NCBI RefSeq assembly: GCF_018373335.1
Contig: NZ_JAHAHH010000001.1
Location: forward strand, 1-61,462
Direction: 5' to 3'
Origin: Negativicoccus succinicivorans
GTDB taxonomy: Bacteria > Bacillota > Negativicutes > Veillonellales > Negativicoccaceae
Length of the DNA stretch: 61,462 bases
The position numbers and the translations under genes are program-made. The notes under the pieces were generated by a model. That model made no database searches and was not told where the DNA came from. It saw only the letters and a list, made by a program, of their open reading frames with translations. Of this stretch, positions 7,742 through 16,911 are shown in pieces. Position 1 is the first letter of the stretch; each line of letters begins with the position of its first letter.

Positions 7742-9617
7742 GATCGACTCCCTGTCGCCGTTTTTGCTCCAAATAAATCATCAATACGGTAATATCCGCC
7801 GGCGAAACGCCGGAAACGCGCGAGGCCTGACCTAATGTGGCCGGTTTAATCTGCTGCAACTTTTGCCGCGCTTCGATCGAAATGCCGCGCAACGTATCAT
7901 ACGGCAAATCATCCGCGAGTTGCGTTGTTTCCATTTTCTGTTGGCGGCGAATGCGTTCCTGTTGCTTCGTAATATACCCTTCGTACTTGGTCGAAACCGA
8001 CAATTCTTCCCGCACATCGATGCCCGGATCGTCCCAGCCGAGTAAACGCGCGATATCCATATACGAAAGCTCGGGTCGCCGCAATAGTTGCGCGGCGGTT
8101 GTGCCGGTTTTCAACGCGGCGCTTCCCAAGCTCGTGAGATAGGCATTCGTTTCCGGCGTCGGCGTGAGCATCGTCGCCTGCAATTTTTGATGCCCTTCTT
8201 CCACCGCGGCGCGTTTCGCTTCATACCGCGCCCAACGCGCGTCACTTACTAAACCGAGTGTACGCCCGAACGGCGTCAAACGCAAATCCGCATTGTCCTG
8301 ACGCAATAGCAGACGATATTCACTGCGGCTCGTCATCATGCGATACGGTTCATTCGTGCCTTTCGTCACCAAGTCGTCAATCAGCGTGCCGATGTAGGCT
8401 TGCGCGCGCGTCAGCGTAAACGGTTCTTTACCGAGCACGTAATGCGCCGCGTTAACGCCGGCGATGAAACCCTGCGCCGCGGCTTCTTCATAACCCGAGG
8501 TTCCGTTCGCCTGTCCGGCGGAAAAAAGTCCGTCGCATTTTTTATAACGCAAACCCGCCGTCAGCTGCAACGGGTCCAGACATTCATATTCAATCGCGTA
8601 CGCCGGACGCATGATTTCGACATGCTCCAAGCCGGGGATCGTGCGCAAAAAAGCATACTGCACGTCCATCGGCAAGGATGTCGACATGCCCTGGACATAC
8701 ATTTCGTTGGTTTCCAAACCTTCCGGCTCGATGAAGAGTTGGTGCCGCTCTTTATCCGCGAAGCGCACCACTTTATCTTCAATCGAAGGACAATAGCGCG
8801 CGCCGACGCCGTGCACCAGCCCCGCGTATAAAGGAGCTCGATCTAAGTTGGCGCGAATGATCGCATGCGTTTCCGCGTTGGTATAGGTCAGCCAACAACA
8901 AGTCGCGTTGCGGTCTTTGCGTTCGGATAAAAAGGAAAATGTATGGAAATCCTTGTCGCCGTCCTGCCGTTCCATGCGCTCAAGCGACAGCGTGCGCAAA
9001 TCGACGCGACTCGGTGTGCCCGTTTTGAAACGACGCAGTTCGACGCCATGCGCCCGCAATGAATCGGCAAGCTTCAAACTCGCGCGGTAGCCGTTCGGAC
9101 CGCCGCTGTACTTATGCGTACCGATCAGAATTTCACCTTGTAAATACGTTCCTGTCGCCAATACAACCGCTTTTGCGCGATACGCTTCATCCAACTCCGT
9201 TTTAATGCCGGTTACGCGACCGTCCTCTACCAAAAGATCGGTTACCATCAATTGCTTGACGTCCAGGCGCGGTTCGTTTTCAACGATCTGTTTCATGCGG
9301 CGATGGTATGCGTTTTTATCATTTTGCGCGCGCAATGCGTGGACGGCCGGACCTTTGCCGCGATTCAGCATGCGCATCTGAATCGCCGTTTCATCGGCGA
9401 CAATCCCCATTTGTCCGCCCAACGCGTCCAATTCCCGCACGAGCTGGCTCTTGCCCGGACCGCCGATCGCCGGATTGCACGGCATCATTGCGATATTTTC
9501 CAAACTGATCGTGCACAGCAAAGTACGCGCTCCCAGACGCGCCGCGGCGAGTCCCGCCTCACAGCCCGCATGGCCCGCGCCGATCACGATCACATCGTAA
9601 CTTGCTACTTCGTACAT
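7731..9617 (-). CDS. mnmG: tRNA uridine-5-carboxymethylaminomethyl modification enzyme MnmG
   Basis: A 628-residue MnmG (GidA). I set the start at 9617 because AAGGGGAA lies just upstream and the protein then begins close to the FAD-binding DVIVIGAGHAGCEAG. Also present are the family block MPCNPAIGGPGKSQL and the C-terminal ARVSGVSPADI segment. It works with MnmE to install cmnm5U at the wobble position of certain tRNAs. The mnmE stop lies 10 nt upstream, so they are cotranscribed. Confidence 0.97.
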   Translation of the reverse strand: MYEVASYDVIVIGAGHAGCEAGLAAARLGARTLLCTISLENIAMMPCNPAIGGPGKSQLVRELDALGGQMGIVADETAIQMRMLNRGKGPAVHALRAQNDKNAYHRRMKQIVENEPRLDVKQLMVTDLLVEDGRVTGIKTELDEAYRAKAVVLATGTYLQGEILIGTHKYSGGPNGYRASLKLADSLRAHGVELRRFKTGTPSRVDLRTLSLERMERQDGDKDFHTFSFLSERKDRNATCCWLTYTNAETHAIIRANLDRAPLYAGLVHGVGARYCPSIEDKVVRFADKERHQLFIEPEGLETNEMYVQGMSTSLPMDVQYAFLRTIPGLEHVEIMRPAYAIEYECLDPLQLTAGLRYKKCDGLFSAGQANGTSGYEEAAAQGFIAGVNAAHYVLGKEPFTLTRAQAYIGTLIDDLVTKGTNEPYRMMTSRSEYRLLLRQDNADLRLTPFGRTLGLVSDARWARYEAKRAAVEEGHQKLQATMLTPTPETNAYLTSLGSAALKTGTTAAQLLRRPELSYMDIARLLGWDDPGIDVREELSVSTKYEGYITKQQERIRRQQKMETTQLADDLPYDTLRGISIEARQKLQQIKPATLGQASRVSGVSPADITVLMIYLEQKRRQGVDHDA

Positions 9618-9627
9618 GCTCTTCCCC

Positions 9628-11010
9628 TTACTTACCGACGCAAAAACGTCGGAAAATCTCATCGGTAATACTTGCCTCGGGATTTCGCCCGACAATCGCG
9701 CCCAACGCGTCCCAAGCCGCCCGTAAATCTTCCGTAATCAGATCTTCCATCAAGCCTTCATGCAAACCCTGCTGCGCGGAACGCAATGCGTCGAGCGCTC
9801 GACGCGCCAAATCCTCCTGACGTACATTCGTCAAAAGAACGCTGTCCGCGCCGGCTTGCAGCCGGTGTTGCTCGACATAGGTCGCCAACGCGTTGCCAAG
9901 TTCGTCCATACCGGTGCCCGTGCGCGCCGCGATCGCTACCTGCGGGATGCCGCCGGTGAGCGTCTCCACCTCGGCAAGATCCGCCTGCAAGGGCAAATCC
10001 GTTTTGTTCAACAGTAAAATCGCCGCTTTATTTTGCAAGGTCGCAAGCCACGCGCGCGTTTCCGCCGTCAGTGGCTGCGATGCATCCAGCACGGCGAGAA
10101 TCAAATCCGCCTGCGCGAGTTCGCGGTGCGTGCGCGCAATTCCCATTTGCTCGATTTGATCGCTCGCTTCACGAATACCCGCGGTGTCCACAAGCACCAG
10201 CGGAATACCGTGAATCAGCGCCGATTCCGTAATCGTGTCGCGTGTCGTCCCGGGAATATCCGTTACAATCGCGCGCTCTTCCGCCAGCAATTGATTCAAA
10301 AGGCTCGATTTGCCCGCATTGGGCAAGCCCGCGATAACGGTTTTTAAGCCCTCTTTCCAAACTTTTCCCGCCGCCGCGCGGGCGATCATCGTTTCCAATT
10401 CGGTAATGATCGCGGTCAGCTTCGTATCGATTTCCGCCGGCGTCAGCTCCGCCAAATCCTCTTCGGGATAATCGATCACCGCTTCCAGTGAGGCCACGAG
10501 CTCTGTCACCGCCGCGCCCGTCGCTTCCACCCAGCGGGAAAGCTTACCCGTCAGTTGACCGACCGCCACGCCTAAGCCGACTTCGCTTTTCGCGGTAATA
10601 ATATCATCCACCGCTTCCGCCTGCGTCAAATCAATACGCCCGTTCAAAAAGGCGCGTTCGGTAAATTCACCGCGCTCCGCCAAGCGCGCGCCCGCTTGGA
10701 GACAGAGCTGCAAGCTGCGCTGCAACACCAGCATCCCGCCGTGCAGTTGCAATTCCACGACATCTTCACCCGTATACGAACGCGGCGCGCGCATGACGAG
10801 CAAAATGCCTTCGTCCATCGTTTGCCCGTTCGCTACAATGTGACCGTAATGCGCCCGAAACCCGCGCGCCTGACTCCAGTCGAGCGGCGTGTACGGCCGA
10901 AAAACGCGCGCGGCGAGCGCGAGCGCATCCGGCCCGCTGATTCGGATAATACCGATTCCGCCCGTGCCGAACGGCGTTGCGATCGCGGCAATGGTATCTT
11001 CGTTATACAT
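9628..11010 (-). CDS. mnmE: tRNA modification GTPase MnmE
   Basis: A 460-residue MnmE (TrmE). The N-terminal folate-binding domain starts with DTIAAIATPFGTGGIGIIRI. The G domain has the P-loop GLPNAGKSSLLN (about residue 226), DTAG and NKTD, and the protein ends in the family's C-terminal FCVGK, whose cysteine is catalytically relevant. It is the partner of MnmG. Confidence 0.97.
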   Translation of the reverse strand: MYNEDTIAAIATPFGTGGIGIIRISGPDALALAARVFRPYTPLDWSQARGFRAHYGHIVANGQTMDEGILLVMRAPRSYTGEDVVELQLHGGMLVLQRSLQLCLQAGARLAERGEFTERAFLNGRIDLTQAEAVDDIITAKSEVGLGVAVGQLTGKLSRWVEATGAAVTELVASLEAVIDYPEEDLAELTPAEIDTKLTAIITELETMIARAAAGKVWKEGLKTVIAGLPNAGKSSLLNQLLAEERAIVTDIPGTTRDTITESALIHGIPLVLVDTAGIREASDQIEQMGIARTHRELAQADLILAVLDASQPLTAETRAWLATLQNKAAILLLNKTDLPLQADLAEVETLTGGIPQVAIAARTGTGMDELGNALATYVEQHRLQAGADSVLLTNVRQEDLARRALDALRSAQQGLHEGLMEDLITEDLRAAWDALGAIVGRNPEASITDEIFRRFCVGK

Positions 11011-11021
11011 AATTCTCCTCA

Positions 11022-11051
11022 GAAAAAGAAAGACCGGGATCGCCCCGGTCT
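11022..11051 (-). terminator. Terminator between jag and mnmE
   Basis: An AGACCGGG / CCCGGTCT stem lies at 11031-11051, followed on the minus strand by a T-rich stretch. It separates the jag group from mnmE. Confidence 0.75.
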
Positions 11052-11060
11052 GTAATGCGT

Positions 11061-11993
11061 TTACTGCTTGTAGTGAATCACCAAGTGGCGATTGTCCAGT
11101 TCGCCTTCACTCTTCGTGTAGACGTCCGGATCGTCCTGCAATGTCAGATGAATAATTTTGCGTTCGTACGCATTCATCGGCTCCAACACCAAGGGGCGTT
11201 GGCTGCGTTTGACGCGATTCGCCAGGCGGATCGCCAGCGATTCCAGCGTCGCTTGCCGACGTTCGCGGTAATCTTCTACGTCGAGCATGACGAAATACCG
11301 ACCGCGACCGCTCTGATTGGCCGCTAAATTGGTCAGGTACTGCAACGAGTCCAACGTCTTGCCGTGCTTACCGATCAAAACGCCTAACCCGCGACCGTGT
11401 AATTGCAATAAAATGCGTTCCGCAGTCATTCGCTTTTCAATCATCACATCGAGTCCCATCGCATCGGTGACGGATTGCAAAAAGGCTTTAGCGCGCTGCG
11501 CCGTTTCCGCCTGTTCTTCCGCCGAAAATGCGCTTTGGGAACGAGTATTCGCCACCGCGTCGTTATCCGCTACATGCGCCGTGGCTGCCGCTTCCGCCTC
11601 CGGACGCAGCGTTTCTTCCGCCGCTTGGGTCTCCTGTTCAACAACGGTCGCCGGTGTTTCGATGACCGGCTCTTCGTTTTGCACTTCGATACCGGTGGCG
11701 TTTTCAAGACCTGCGGACATTTTGGCCTGGCGCTTCGAAGCTTCCGTCAATTCTTCGCGCGGCACAATATAATCCGCTTTCGCGGTCTCTTCATCGACTT
11801 CCGATTCCGTCAGACTACCATACAATTTGGTGACCAGAATCCGCGCATCTTTCGCGCCGATACCGAAGATACCCTTTGACCCTTCCGACAGAACGTCTAC
11901 ATTTACTTCACCGCGCGTGACTTTCAGCTCTGCTAATGCTTTCGCGGTAGCGTCTTCCACGGTTTTGCCCGTAAATTCGATTGGATGGCTCAT
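11061..11993 (-). CDS. jag: Jag/KhpB-family RNA-binding protein
   Basis: A 310-residue protein with an N-terminal Jag_N domain (EFTGKTVEDATAKAL...LSEGSKGIFGIGAKDARI), a long acidic low-complexity linker (about residues 70-180), a KH domain (LLQLHGRGLGVLIGKHGKTLDSLQ) and a C-terminal R3H domain (RRQATLESLAIRLANRV ... NAYERKIIH). The linker is longer than in Bacillus. KhpB/Jag proteins bind RNA and affect cell division and envelope synthesis. Its start overlaps the yidC stop by 4 nt. Confidence 0.95.
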   Translation of the reverse strand: MSHPIEFTGKTVEDATAKALAELKVTRGEVNVDVLSEGSKGIFGIGAKDARILVTKLYGSLTESEVDEETAKADYIVPREELTEASKRQAKMSAGLENATGIEVQNEEPVIETPATVVEQETQAAEETLRPEAEAAATAHVADNDAVANTRSQSAFSAEEQAETAQRAKAFLQSVTDAMGLDVMIEKRMTAERILLQLHGRGLGVLIGKHGKTLDSLQYLTNLAANQSGRGRYFVMLDVEDYRERRQATLESLAIRLANRVKRSQRPLVLEPMNAYERKIIHLTLQDDPDVYTKSEGELDNRHLVIHYKQ

Positions 11994-12676
11994 TTGGCAC
12001 CTGCTCCCTTCGGCTTTTCACGAAACATGATAAACTGTTGCGCCATCTGGAATAAGTTGGAAACTACCCAATAAATAACCAGACCGCTCGGAAAACTTAA
12101 GCTGATGTAGCCGATGAAAAGCGGCATAAAGACCAGCATGATTTTTTGCTGCTGCGCCGCCATAGAACCCGCCGGATTGTTGCTGCTCATCGTTTGCTTT
12201 TGCATGATGAACGTCGACAGCGCGGACAAAACAGGTAAAATATAGAACGGATCGGTCGCGCCCAGGCTCGGCAGCCATAAGAAGCTGATATATTCGGGAT
12301 CGTATTGGTAACTGCGCAACGCGTAGAAAATCGAAATCAGAAACGGCATCTGAATCAGCATCGGCAAGCAGCCCGACAGCGGATTGACACCCATCTCCTG
12401 ATACATCTTCGTCATTTCCATTTGAATCCGTTGCGGATCCCCTTTATATTTCTTTTGAATCTCCTGAAGGCGCGGCTGCATTTCCTGCATGCTCTTCATC
12501 GAGCGGATCTGCTTAATCGCCAGCGGCAAAAGCAACACGCGAATCAGAATCGTCATTACAATAATTGCGATCCCGTAACTCGGGAATCCCGCCATCTGCG
12601 TCAATTGGTAGCAAAACGACAAGAAATGCTGCATGATTGACGCTAAAAAATCAATGGCATCACTGAATATACTCAC
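11990..12676 (-). CDS. yidC: Membrane protein insertase YidC/Oxa1
   Basis: A 228-residue short-form YidC/SpoIIIJ. It has five hydrophobic segments and the conserved block YKGDPQRIQMEMTKMYQEMGVNPLSGCLPMLIQ, written here only as a pointer: the YKGDP start is near residue 76 and NPLSGCLPML near residue 98. The positively charged cytoplasmic loop follows the first core helix. It inserts membrane proteins with or without SecYEG. No lipobox is obvious at the N terminus, unlike the Bacillus homologues. Confidence 0.95.
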   Translation of the reverse strand: MSIFSDAIDFLASIMQHFLSFCYQLTQMAGFPSYGIAIIVMTILIRVLLLPLAIKQIRSMKSMQEMQPRLQEIQKKYKGDPQRIQMEMTKMYQEMGVNPLSGCLPMLIQMPFLISIFYALRSYQYDPEYISFLWLPSLGATDPFYILPVLSALSTFIMQKQTMSSNNPAGSMAAQQQKIMLVFMPLFIGYISLSFPSGLVIYWVVSNLFQMAQQFIMFREKPKGAGAK

Positions 12677-12917
12677 TCGGTTCCTCCTTTAAGGATGCGC
12701 GGGCAGGCGGTACAGGATCATAGCCCCCCGAATGCAAGGGATGACACTTCAGCAGGCGTCGCAACGCCAGCCAACTTCCCTGCAGGGGTCCGAAGCGTAT
12801 AATCGCTTCGCGGGCATAACTGCTGCACGTCGGATAAAAACGACATGTCGGCGGTTTCAACGGTGAAAGAAAGCGACGGTAAAAGTCGATCATACCGATT
12901 AAAATACGCGTCAGCAT
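12660..12917 (-). CDS. yidD: Membrane protein insertion efficiency factor YidD
   Basis: An 85-residue YidD with the hallmark spacing FLSPLKPPTCRFYPTCSSYA and KCHPLHSGGYDPVP. It is a small amphipathic inner-membrane-associated protein, always found between rnpA and yidC, as here. It overlaps both neighbours. Confidence 0.95.
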   Translation of the reverse strand: MLTRILIGMIDFYRRFLSPLKPPTCRFYPTCSSYAREAIIRFGPLQGSWLALRRLLKCHPLHSGGYDPVPPARASLKEEPSEYIQ

Positions 12918-13258
12918 TGCAAAAGTTTCGCCCTTCTGAGCACATATAATAAATCCCGCTCCGCTTCCGCATATGACGCTTGCGCCAACCGCTTACGTCC
13001 CACCAGAACCAGGTGATAGCCCGGTTTCAGCTGCGGCCGATGCAGGCGATACGCTTCGCGAAGCAAACGGCGCGCACGATTTCGCGCGACCGCATTTCCT
13101 ACCTTTTTGCCGGTGACAAAGCCGACCCGTGTGGGTTCGCCCTGTCGCGGCAGCACATACAGTACCAGACGATTGGCAATCACGGCACGACCGTGTTGGT
13201 AGACACGCCGGTACTCATGGCCCTGCGTAATTCGATCCCCTTTTTTCAATTCGTGCAT
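12911..13258 (-). CDS. rnpA: Ribonuclease P protein component
   Basis: A 115-residue RnpA with the RNR motif ARNRARRLLREAYR (about residues 57-70) and the N-terminal GHEYRRVYQHGRA. It is the protein cofactor of RNase P in tRNA 5' processing. It overlaps yidD by 7 nt and lies downstream of rpmH. Confidence 0.96.
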   Translation of the reverse strand: MHELKKGDRITQGHEYRRVYQHGRAVIANRLVLYVLPRQGEPTRVGFVTGKKVGNAVARNRARRLLREAYRLHRPQLKPGYHLVLVGRKRLAQASYAEAERDLLYVLRRAKLLQC

Positions 13259-13278
13259 GACAACCGTCCCTTATGTAC

Positions 13279-13310
13279 ACAAAGAACTTGGCCGAGGCCA
13301 AGTTCTTTGT
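13279..13310. other. Perfect 15-bp hairpin between rpmH and rnpA
   Basis: The arms ACAAAGAACTTGGCC and GGCCAAGTTCTTTGT enclose a 2-base GA spacer. No long T run follows on the minus strand, so it may be an attenuator or a processing/stability element that sets the L34 to RnpA ratio rather than a full terminator. Confidence 0.7.
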
Positions 13311-13322
13311 ATCGCCTCTCGC

Positions 13323-13457
13323 TTAGGCGGATAATTTTTTTCTGCCTTTCAATCTTCTTCTTTTCAAGACCATGCGGCCGCCTTTAGTTTTCATGCGTTC
13401 CCGAAAACCGTGGGTACGTTTGCGCCAAAGCACACTCGGTTGATACGTCCGTTTCAT
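13323..13457 (-). CDS. rpmH: 50S ribosomal protein L34
   Basis: A 44-residue basic protein starting MKRTYQPSVLWRKRTHGF, with a basic tail ending in KKLSA. The start at 13457 is preceded by AGGAGG. The first residues match L34 exactly in kind and length. It is the leftmost-transcribed gene next to the strand switch. Confidence 0.98.
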   Translation of the reverse strand: MKRTYQPSVLWRKRTHGFRERMKTKGGRMVLKRRRLKGRKKLSA

Positions 13458-13619
13458 GTCTGCACCTCCTTCTAGCATTAGGTGAATCAGTTCATACCAT
13501 AACAAAGTAATTATATTGAAAAAGTTTGTCGCTGTCAATCAAAAGGCTTGTCATTGCGCAAAGAATTATTCGGTACTTAATATATATGAAAAATTTTTGC
13601 CAAAATTTTCATTTTTTAC

Positions 13620-13647
13620 TTGAAGTGTTGTCCGCCTGTGCTATAAT
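13620..13647 (+). promoter_or_regulatory. Sigma-A-type promoter of brnQ
   Basis: TTGAAG at 13620-13625 and TATAAT at 13642-13647 are separated by 16 bp, just upstream of the brnQ ribosome site. Confidence 0.7.
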
Positions 13648-13677
13648 TAGTGAAATATCTATTAAGGGGTGATGAAA

Positions 13678-15018
13678 ATGCGAGGACAGACCATTTCTCG
13701 CTCTGCCTATGTATCCATAGGCCTCATGTTATTTGCATTATTTTTCGGAGCGGGAAACTTGATTTTCCCGGCCTCTCTGGGACAACATGCCGGCTTGAAT
13801 TTTCCGGAAGCGATTCTGGGCTTTTTAGTCACCGGCGTCGGTCTGCCTTTGTTGGGCGTTATGGCCATCGGCTACTCCGGCAGTCGCGACCTGCAGGATC
13901 TCGCATCGCGTGTCCATCCCGTCTTCGGTCTTTTATTTACCATTTTATTGTACCTGACAATCGGACCGTTTTTCGCCATCCCGCGTACGGGAACGGTGTC
14001 GTATGAAATCGGCATCAAACCGTTTTTGGGCGCCGGCGCCGGCAACTTGGAGTTATCGATTTTTCTCGCCGTGTTCTTCGGCCTTTCGTGGTGGTTTTCC
14101 ATTTCGCCGGCCAAGCTCGTTTCGCGTATCGGTAAAGTATTGACGCCGCTCTTACTTTTATTTCTCGGCATACTGATCGTAAAATCCCTTCTCTCACCGA
14201 TCGGACCGATGCAAGCTCCGACGCCGACATACGCTACTTCCGGTCTGGCGTTTGCGCAGGGCTTCCTGGACGGTTACAACACGATGGATGCGTTGGCGTC
14301 CTTGGTCTTCGGCATCATCATCGTCAAATCCGTCAAACAGTACGGCGCGGAATTTGAGCGTGATATCGCGGCGGCTACGTTTAAATCCGGCTTGATTGCC
14401 GCGATCTGCCTGGGCGTTGTCTATGTCTTTATCGGCAACATCGGCGCGACCAGCGTCACCGGCATCGGCATGCAGGAAACGGGCGCGCCGGTTCTCTCGC
14501 TTTCGACGCAGTTTTACTTTGGCGATCCGGGCGCATTCATTTTGGCCGTCATTGTCGTCCTGGCGTGTTTGACGACAAGCATCGGTTTGATTACCTCCTG
14601 CTCCACCTACTTCAACGAATTGGTTCCGGCGCTTTCTTATCGCGCGTGGGTATGCATCTTCTCCTTATTTTCCGCGGTAATCGGCATGTTCGGTTTGTCG
14701 ACGATCATTTCCGCCGCGATTCCGGTGCTGATGTTCCTGTATCCCTTGACGATGGTGATGATGGCGCTGACGTTTTTGGCACCGCTTTTTGACAATCGCC
14801 AGGCGGGTTACCTCATTACGCAACTCTTTACATTGGTTCCCGCGCTCTATGACGGATTGCGCACCGCAGGTTTTGAAATGCCGGCTCTCACGAACTGGAT
14901 GGCAACGAATTTACCGTTATTCGGTTACGGTTTGGGCTGGGTATCTTTTGCGGTCGTCGGTTTCATTCTGGCGCTCTGCTATGTGAAGCTCGTGAAAAAA
15001 ACACCGACAACTGTCTAA
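13678..15018 (+). CDS. brnQ: Branched-chain amino acid:cation symporter (LIVCS family)
   Basis: A 446-residue membrane protein with about 12 hydrophobic segments and the BrnQ signature GLMLFALFFGAGNLIFPASLG near the N terminus. I chose the ATG at 13678 because AAGGGG lies 8 nt before it; the ATG at 13672 is too close to that site. It imports Leu, Ile and Val with sodium or protons. It has its own promoter and terminator. Its position between rpmH and dnaA is uncommon, because those genes are normally adjacent in Firmicutes. Confidence 0.95.
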   Translation: MRGQTISRSAYVSIGLMLFALFFGAGNLIFPASLGQHAGLNFPEAILGFLVTGVGLPLLGVMAIGYSGSRDLQDLASRVHPVFGLLFTILLYLTIGPFFAIPRTGTVSYEIGIKPFLGAGAGNLELSIFLAVFFGLSWWFSISPAKLVSRIGKVLTPLLLLFLGILIVKSLLSPIGPMQAPTPTYATSGLAFAQGFLDGYNTMDALASLVFGIIIVKSVKQYGAEFERDIAAATFKSGLIAAICLGVVYVFIGNIGATSVTGIGMQETGAPVLSLSTQFYFGDPGAFILAVIVVLACLTTSIGLITSCSTYFNELVPALSYRAWVCIFSLFSAVIGMFGLSTIISAAIPVLMFLYPLTMVMMALTFLAPLFDNRQAGYLITQLFTLVPALYDGLRTAGFEMPALTNWMATNLPLFGYGLGWVSFAVVGFILALCYVKLVKKTPTTV

Positions 15019-15023
15019 CCGAT

Positions 15024-15057
15024 AAAAAACCGGTCGGAAAATTTCCGTCCGGTTTTT
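15024..15057 (+). terminator. brnQ terminator
   Basis: AAAAACCGGTCGGAAA pairs with TTTCCGTCCGGTTTTT with one mismatch and ends in a T run. Confidence 0.85.
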
Positions 15058-15116
15058 GTTTGCGCTATTCTAAAATTGGTGGATATCTGCTAGAATAAAG
15101 ACACATTTACACGGAG

Positions 15117-15146
15117 TTGTCCACTGACTTATCCTCATTGTCCACA
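15117..15146. other. DnaA-box group upstream of dnaA (left part of putative oriC)
   Basis: Three DnaA-box-like 9-mers stand almost end to end: TTGTCCACT (15117), TTATCCTCA (15129) and TTGTCCACA (15138). They may serve dnaA autoregulation and the origin. None is a perfect TTATCCACA. Confidence 0.6.
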
Positions 15147-15208
15147 GCATTAAACCCTTATTTTGCAATACTTTCACTTTTATTTCCACCATTTTCACGG
15201 AGAATTTT

Positions 15209-16681
15209 ATGACCGATATTTTTGATTTTTGGGAAACCGTACTGGCCCGACTGGGCGAACGGATTTCCCCGGAGATGTTGAACTGGCTCATGTCGCATGT
15301 CTTGCCGCTGACATTAACGGAAGACACATTGACGGCGCAAGTAAGCAAACCGTTTTTAAAAATTTGGCTCGAAAAAAATCTCTTGAGCGATTTGCAGGCA
15401 ACTGTCAACGAAGTGGCTGCGCGGCCGCTCACATTGCAAATCACCTTGCCCCAAGCGACGGACGTACCGATACCGCCGTTGCCGTCGACAAACACCACGG
15501 AAACTTTTACATTGCCCGAACCCCCGGTGCCGGTACTTCCCAAACCGACACAAACCGTCGTGCAGGAAACCTCGCCGAGCACTCCACCAGCCGCTGCAGT
15601 ACAAATCCCCGCGGCGCCGGAAAGTGAGTACAACTTCGGCAAACATTCGATTCCCATCGACCCCGCCTGCACCTTTGACAATTTTATTGTTTCCAATTCC
15701 AATACGTTGGCGCGCAGCGCGGCATTCGCCGTCGCGCAACAACCGGCGCAGTACCAAAATCCGTTATTCATCTACGGACCTTCAGGACTCGGCAAGACCC
15801 ACTTGATGCACGCCATTTGCAACTATGTGCGCACCCACACGCCGGAAAAGAAGTTTTTATTTCTCACGAGTGAAGATTTTACCAATGATTTCATTTCCGC
15901 GCTGACGCAAAAAGGAGTGGAGCATAACCGCGCCTTTCGGGAAAAATATCGTTCCGTCGATTATCTGCTCATTGATGACGTGCAGTTTTTCGGCAAAAAA
16001 GACGGTACGCAATTGGAGTTTTTCCACACGTTTAATGAACTGCTGAACAGTAAGAAACAAATCGTCATGACCTGCGATCGGCTGCCGGAAAATATGGAAA
16101 AAGTCGAGCAGCGACTGATCTCGCGTTTCCGCATGGGTCTGGTCGTTGAAATTCAACCGCCGGACTTTGAAATCCGCAGCGCCTATTTACAGAAAAAAGC
16201 GGCCGCGGCGGACATTTCGATTCCGACCGAAGTCGTATCCTTTCTCGCGGAAAATTTTACCGAAGACTTTCGGGAACTGGGGGGCGTGTTTAATCGCATC
16301 GCCACATTACAGTCATTATCGCCGGAACCGATTACGGTCGAGTGGGCGCAGCAGCAACTGGCCGATATCCTGCCGGCCGAACGCCGCATTATTTTGAATC
16401 CGGATATTATCATCAACGAAGTCGCGAGCTTTTATAAAATTCGCCGTGATAAACTCGTCGGCAAAACACGTCCGAAAAATATCGTGTTCCCGCGGCAAAT
16501 CGCCATGTTCCTCTGCCGTGACATGTTGGATTTATCCTTTAAAGAAATCGCGGCGGCTTTTAACAAAAATGACCATACGACCGTCATGCACGCTTACGAC
16601 AAAATTTATAAAGAACTGCAAACCAATATCAAGCTGCAGGAAGAGATAAAACAGATCCGGCAATTTTTGACCGGCGGATAA
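15209..16681 (+). CDS. dnaA: Chromosomal replication initiator protein DnaA
   Basis: A 490-residue DnaA. Domain I is N-terminal, and a proline/threonine-rich linker (domain II) runs from about residue 85 to 145. The AAA+ domain has Walker A GPSGLGKTH (about residue 190) and Walker B YLLIDDVQFF. The C-terminal DNA-binding domain has the signature DHTTVMHAYDKI. The Walker motifs and the box-recognition helix are intact. DnaA boxes flank the gene on both sides. Confidence 0.98.
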   Translation: MTDIFDFWETVLARLGERISPEMLNWLMSHVLPLTLTEDTLTAQVSKPFLKIWLEKNLLSDLQATVNEVAARPLTLQITLPQATDVPIPPLPSTNTTETFTLPEPPVPVLPKPTQTVVQETSPSTPPAAAVQIPAAPESEYNFGKHSIPIDPACTFDNFIVSNSNTLARSAAFAVAQQPAQYQNPLFIYGPSGLGKTHLMHAICNYVRTHTPEKKFLFLTSEDFTNDFISALTQKGVEHNRAFREKYRSVDYLLIDDVQFFGKKDGTQLEFFHTFNELLNSKKQIVMTCDRLPENMEKVEQRLISRFRMGLVVEIQPPDFEIRSAYLQKKAAAADISIPTEVVSFLAENFTEDFRELGGVFNRIATLQSLSPEPITVEWAQQQLADILPAERRIILNPDIIINEVASFYKIRRDKLVGKTRPKNIVFPRQIAMFLCRDMLDLSFKEIAAAFNKNDHTTVMHAYDKIYKELQTNIKLQEEIKQIRQFLTGG

Positions 16682-16705
16682 CCAGCGGATGAAGAGCGAA
16701 AATGA

Positions 16706-16837
16706 CGTGGATAATTTCGGATGTTATCCACTTTATCGGCGGGTATGAGGGATAAGGAGCGCAATTTTATCTTTTATCCACCGACTTATTCACATCAATG
16801 CGAATAACATTTACAAGCTTTGCCCGCATTATCCACT
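16706..16837. other. DnaA-box cluster in the dnaA-dnaN gap (right part of putative oriC)
   Basis: Five DnaA-box-like 9-mers are visible: reverse TTATCCACG at 16706, TTATCCACT at 16724, TTATCCACC at 16774, TTATTCACA at 16786 and TTATCCACT at 16829. Together with the boxes before dnaA and the switch of gene direction at about 13.5 kb, this fits a bipartite origin around dnaA. The 230-base gap has no gene. Confidence 0.7.
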
Positions 16838-16911
16838 TTTCCACCGCGTCTACTACTACTGCTATTTTTTAACTGTAAACAATCAAAAATCGCCATCGTA
16901 AGGAGGCCATC

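Noticed and set aside
15070..15771. 233-codon minus-strand open frame
   Set aside because: Antisense to the dnaA N-terminal half; no ribosome site and Val/Ser/Gly-rich shadow composition.
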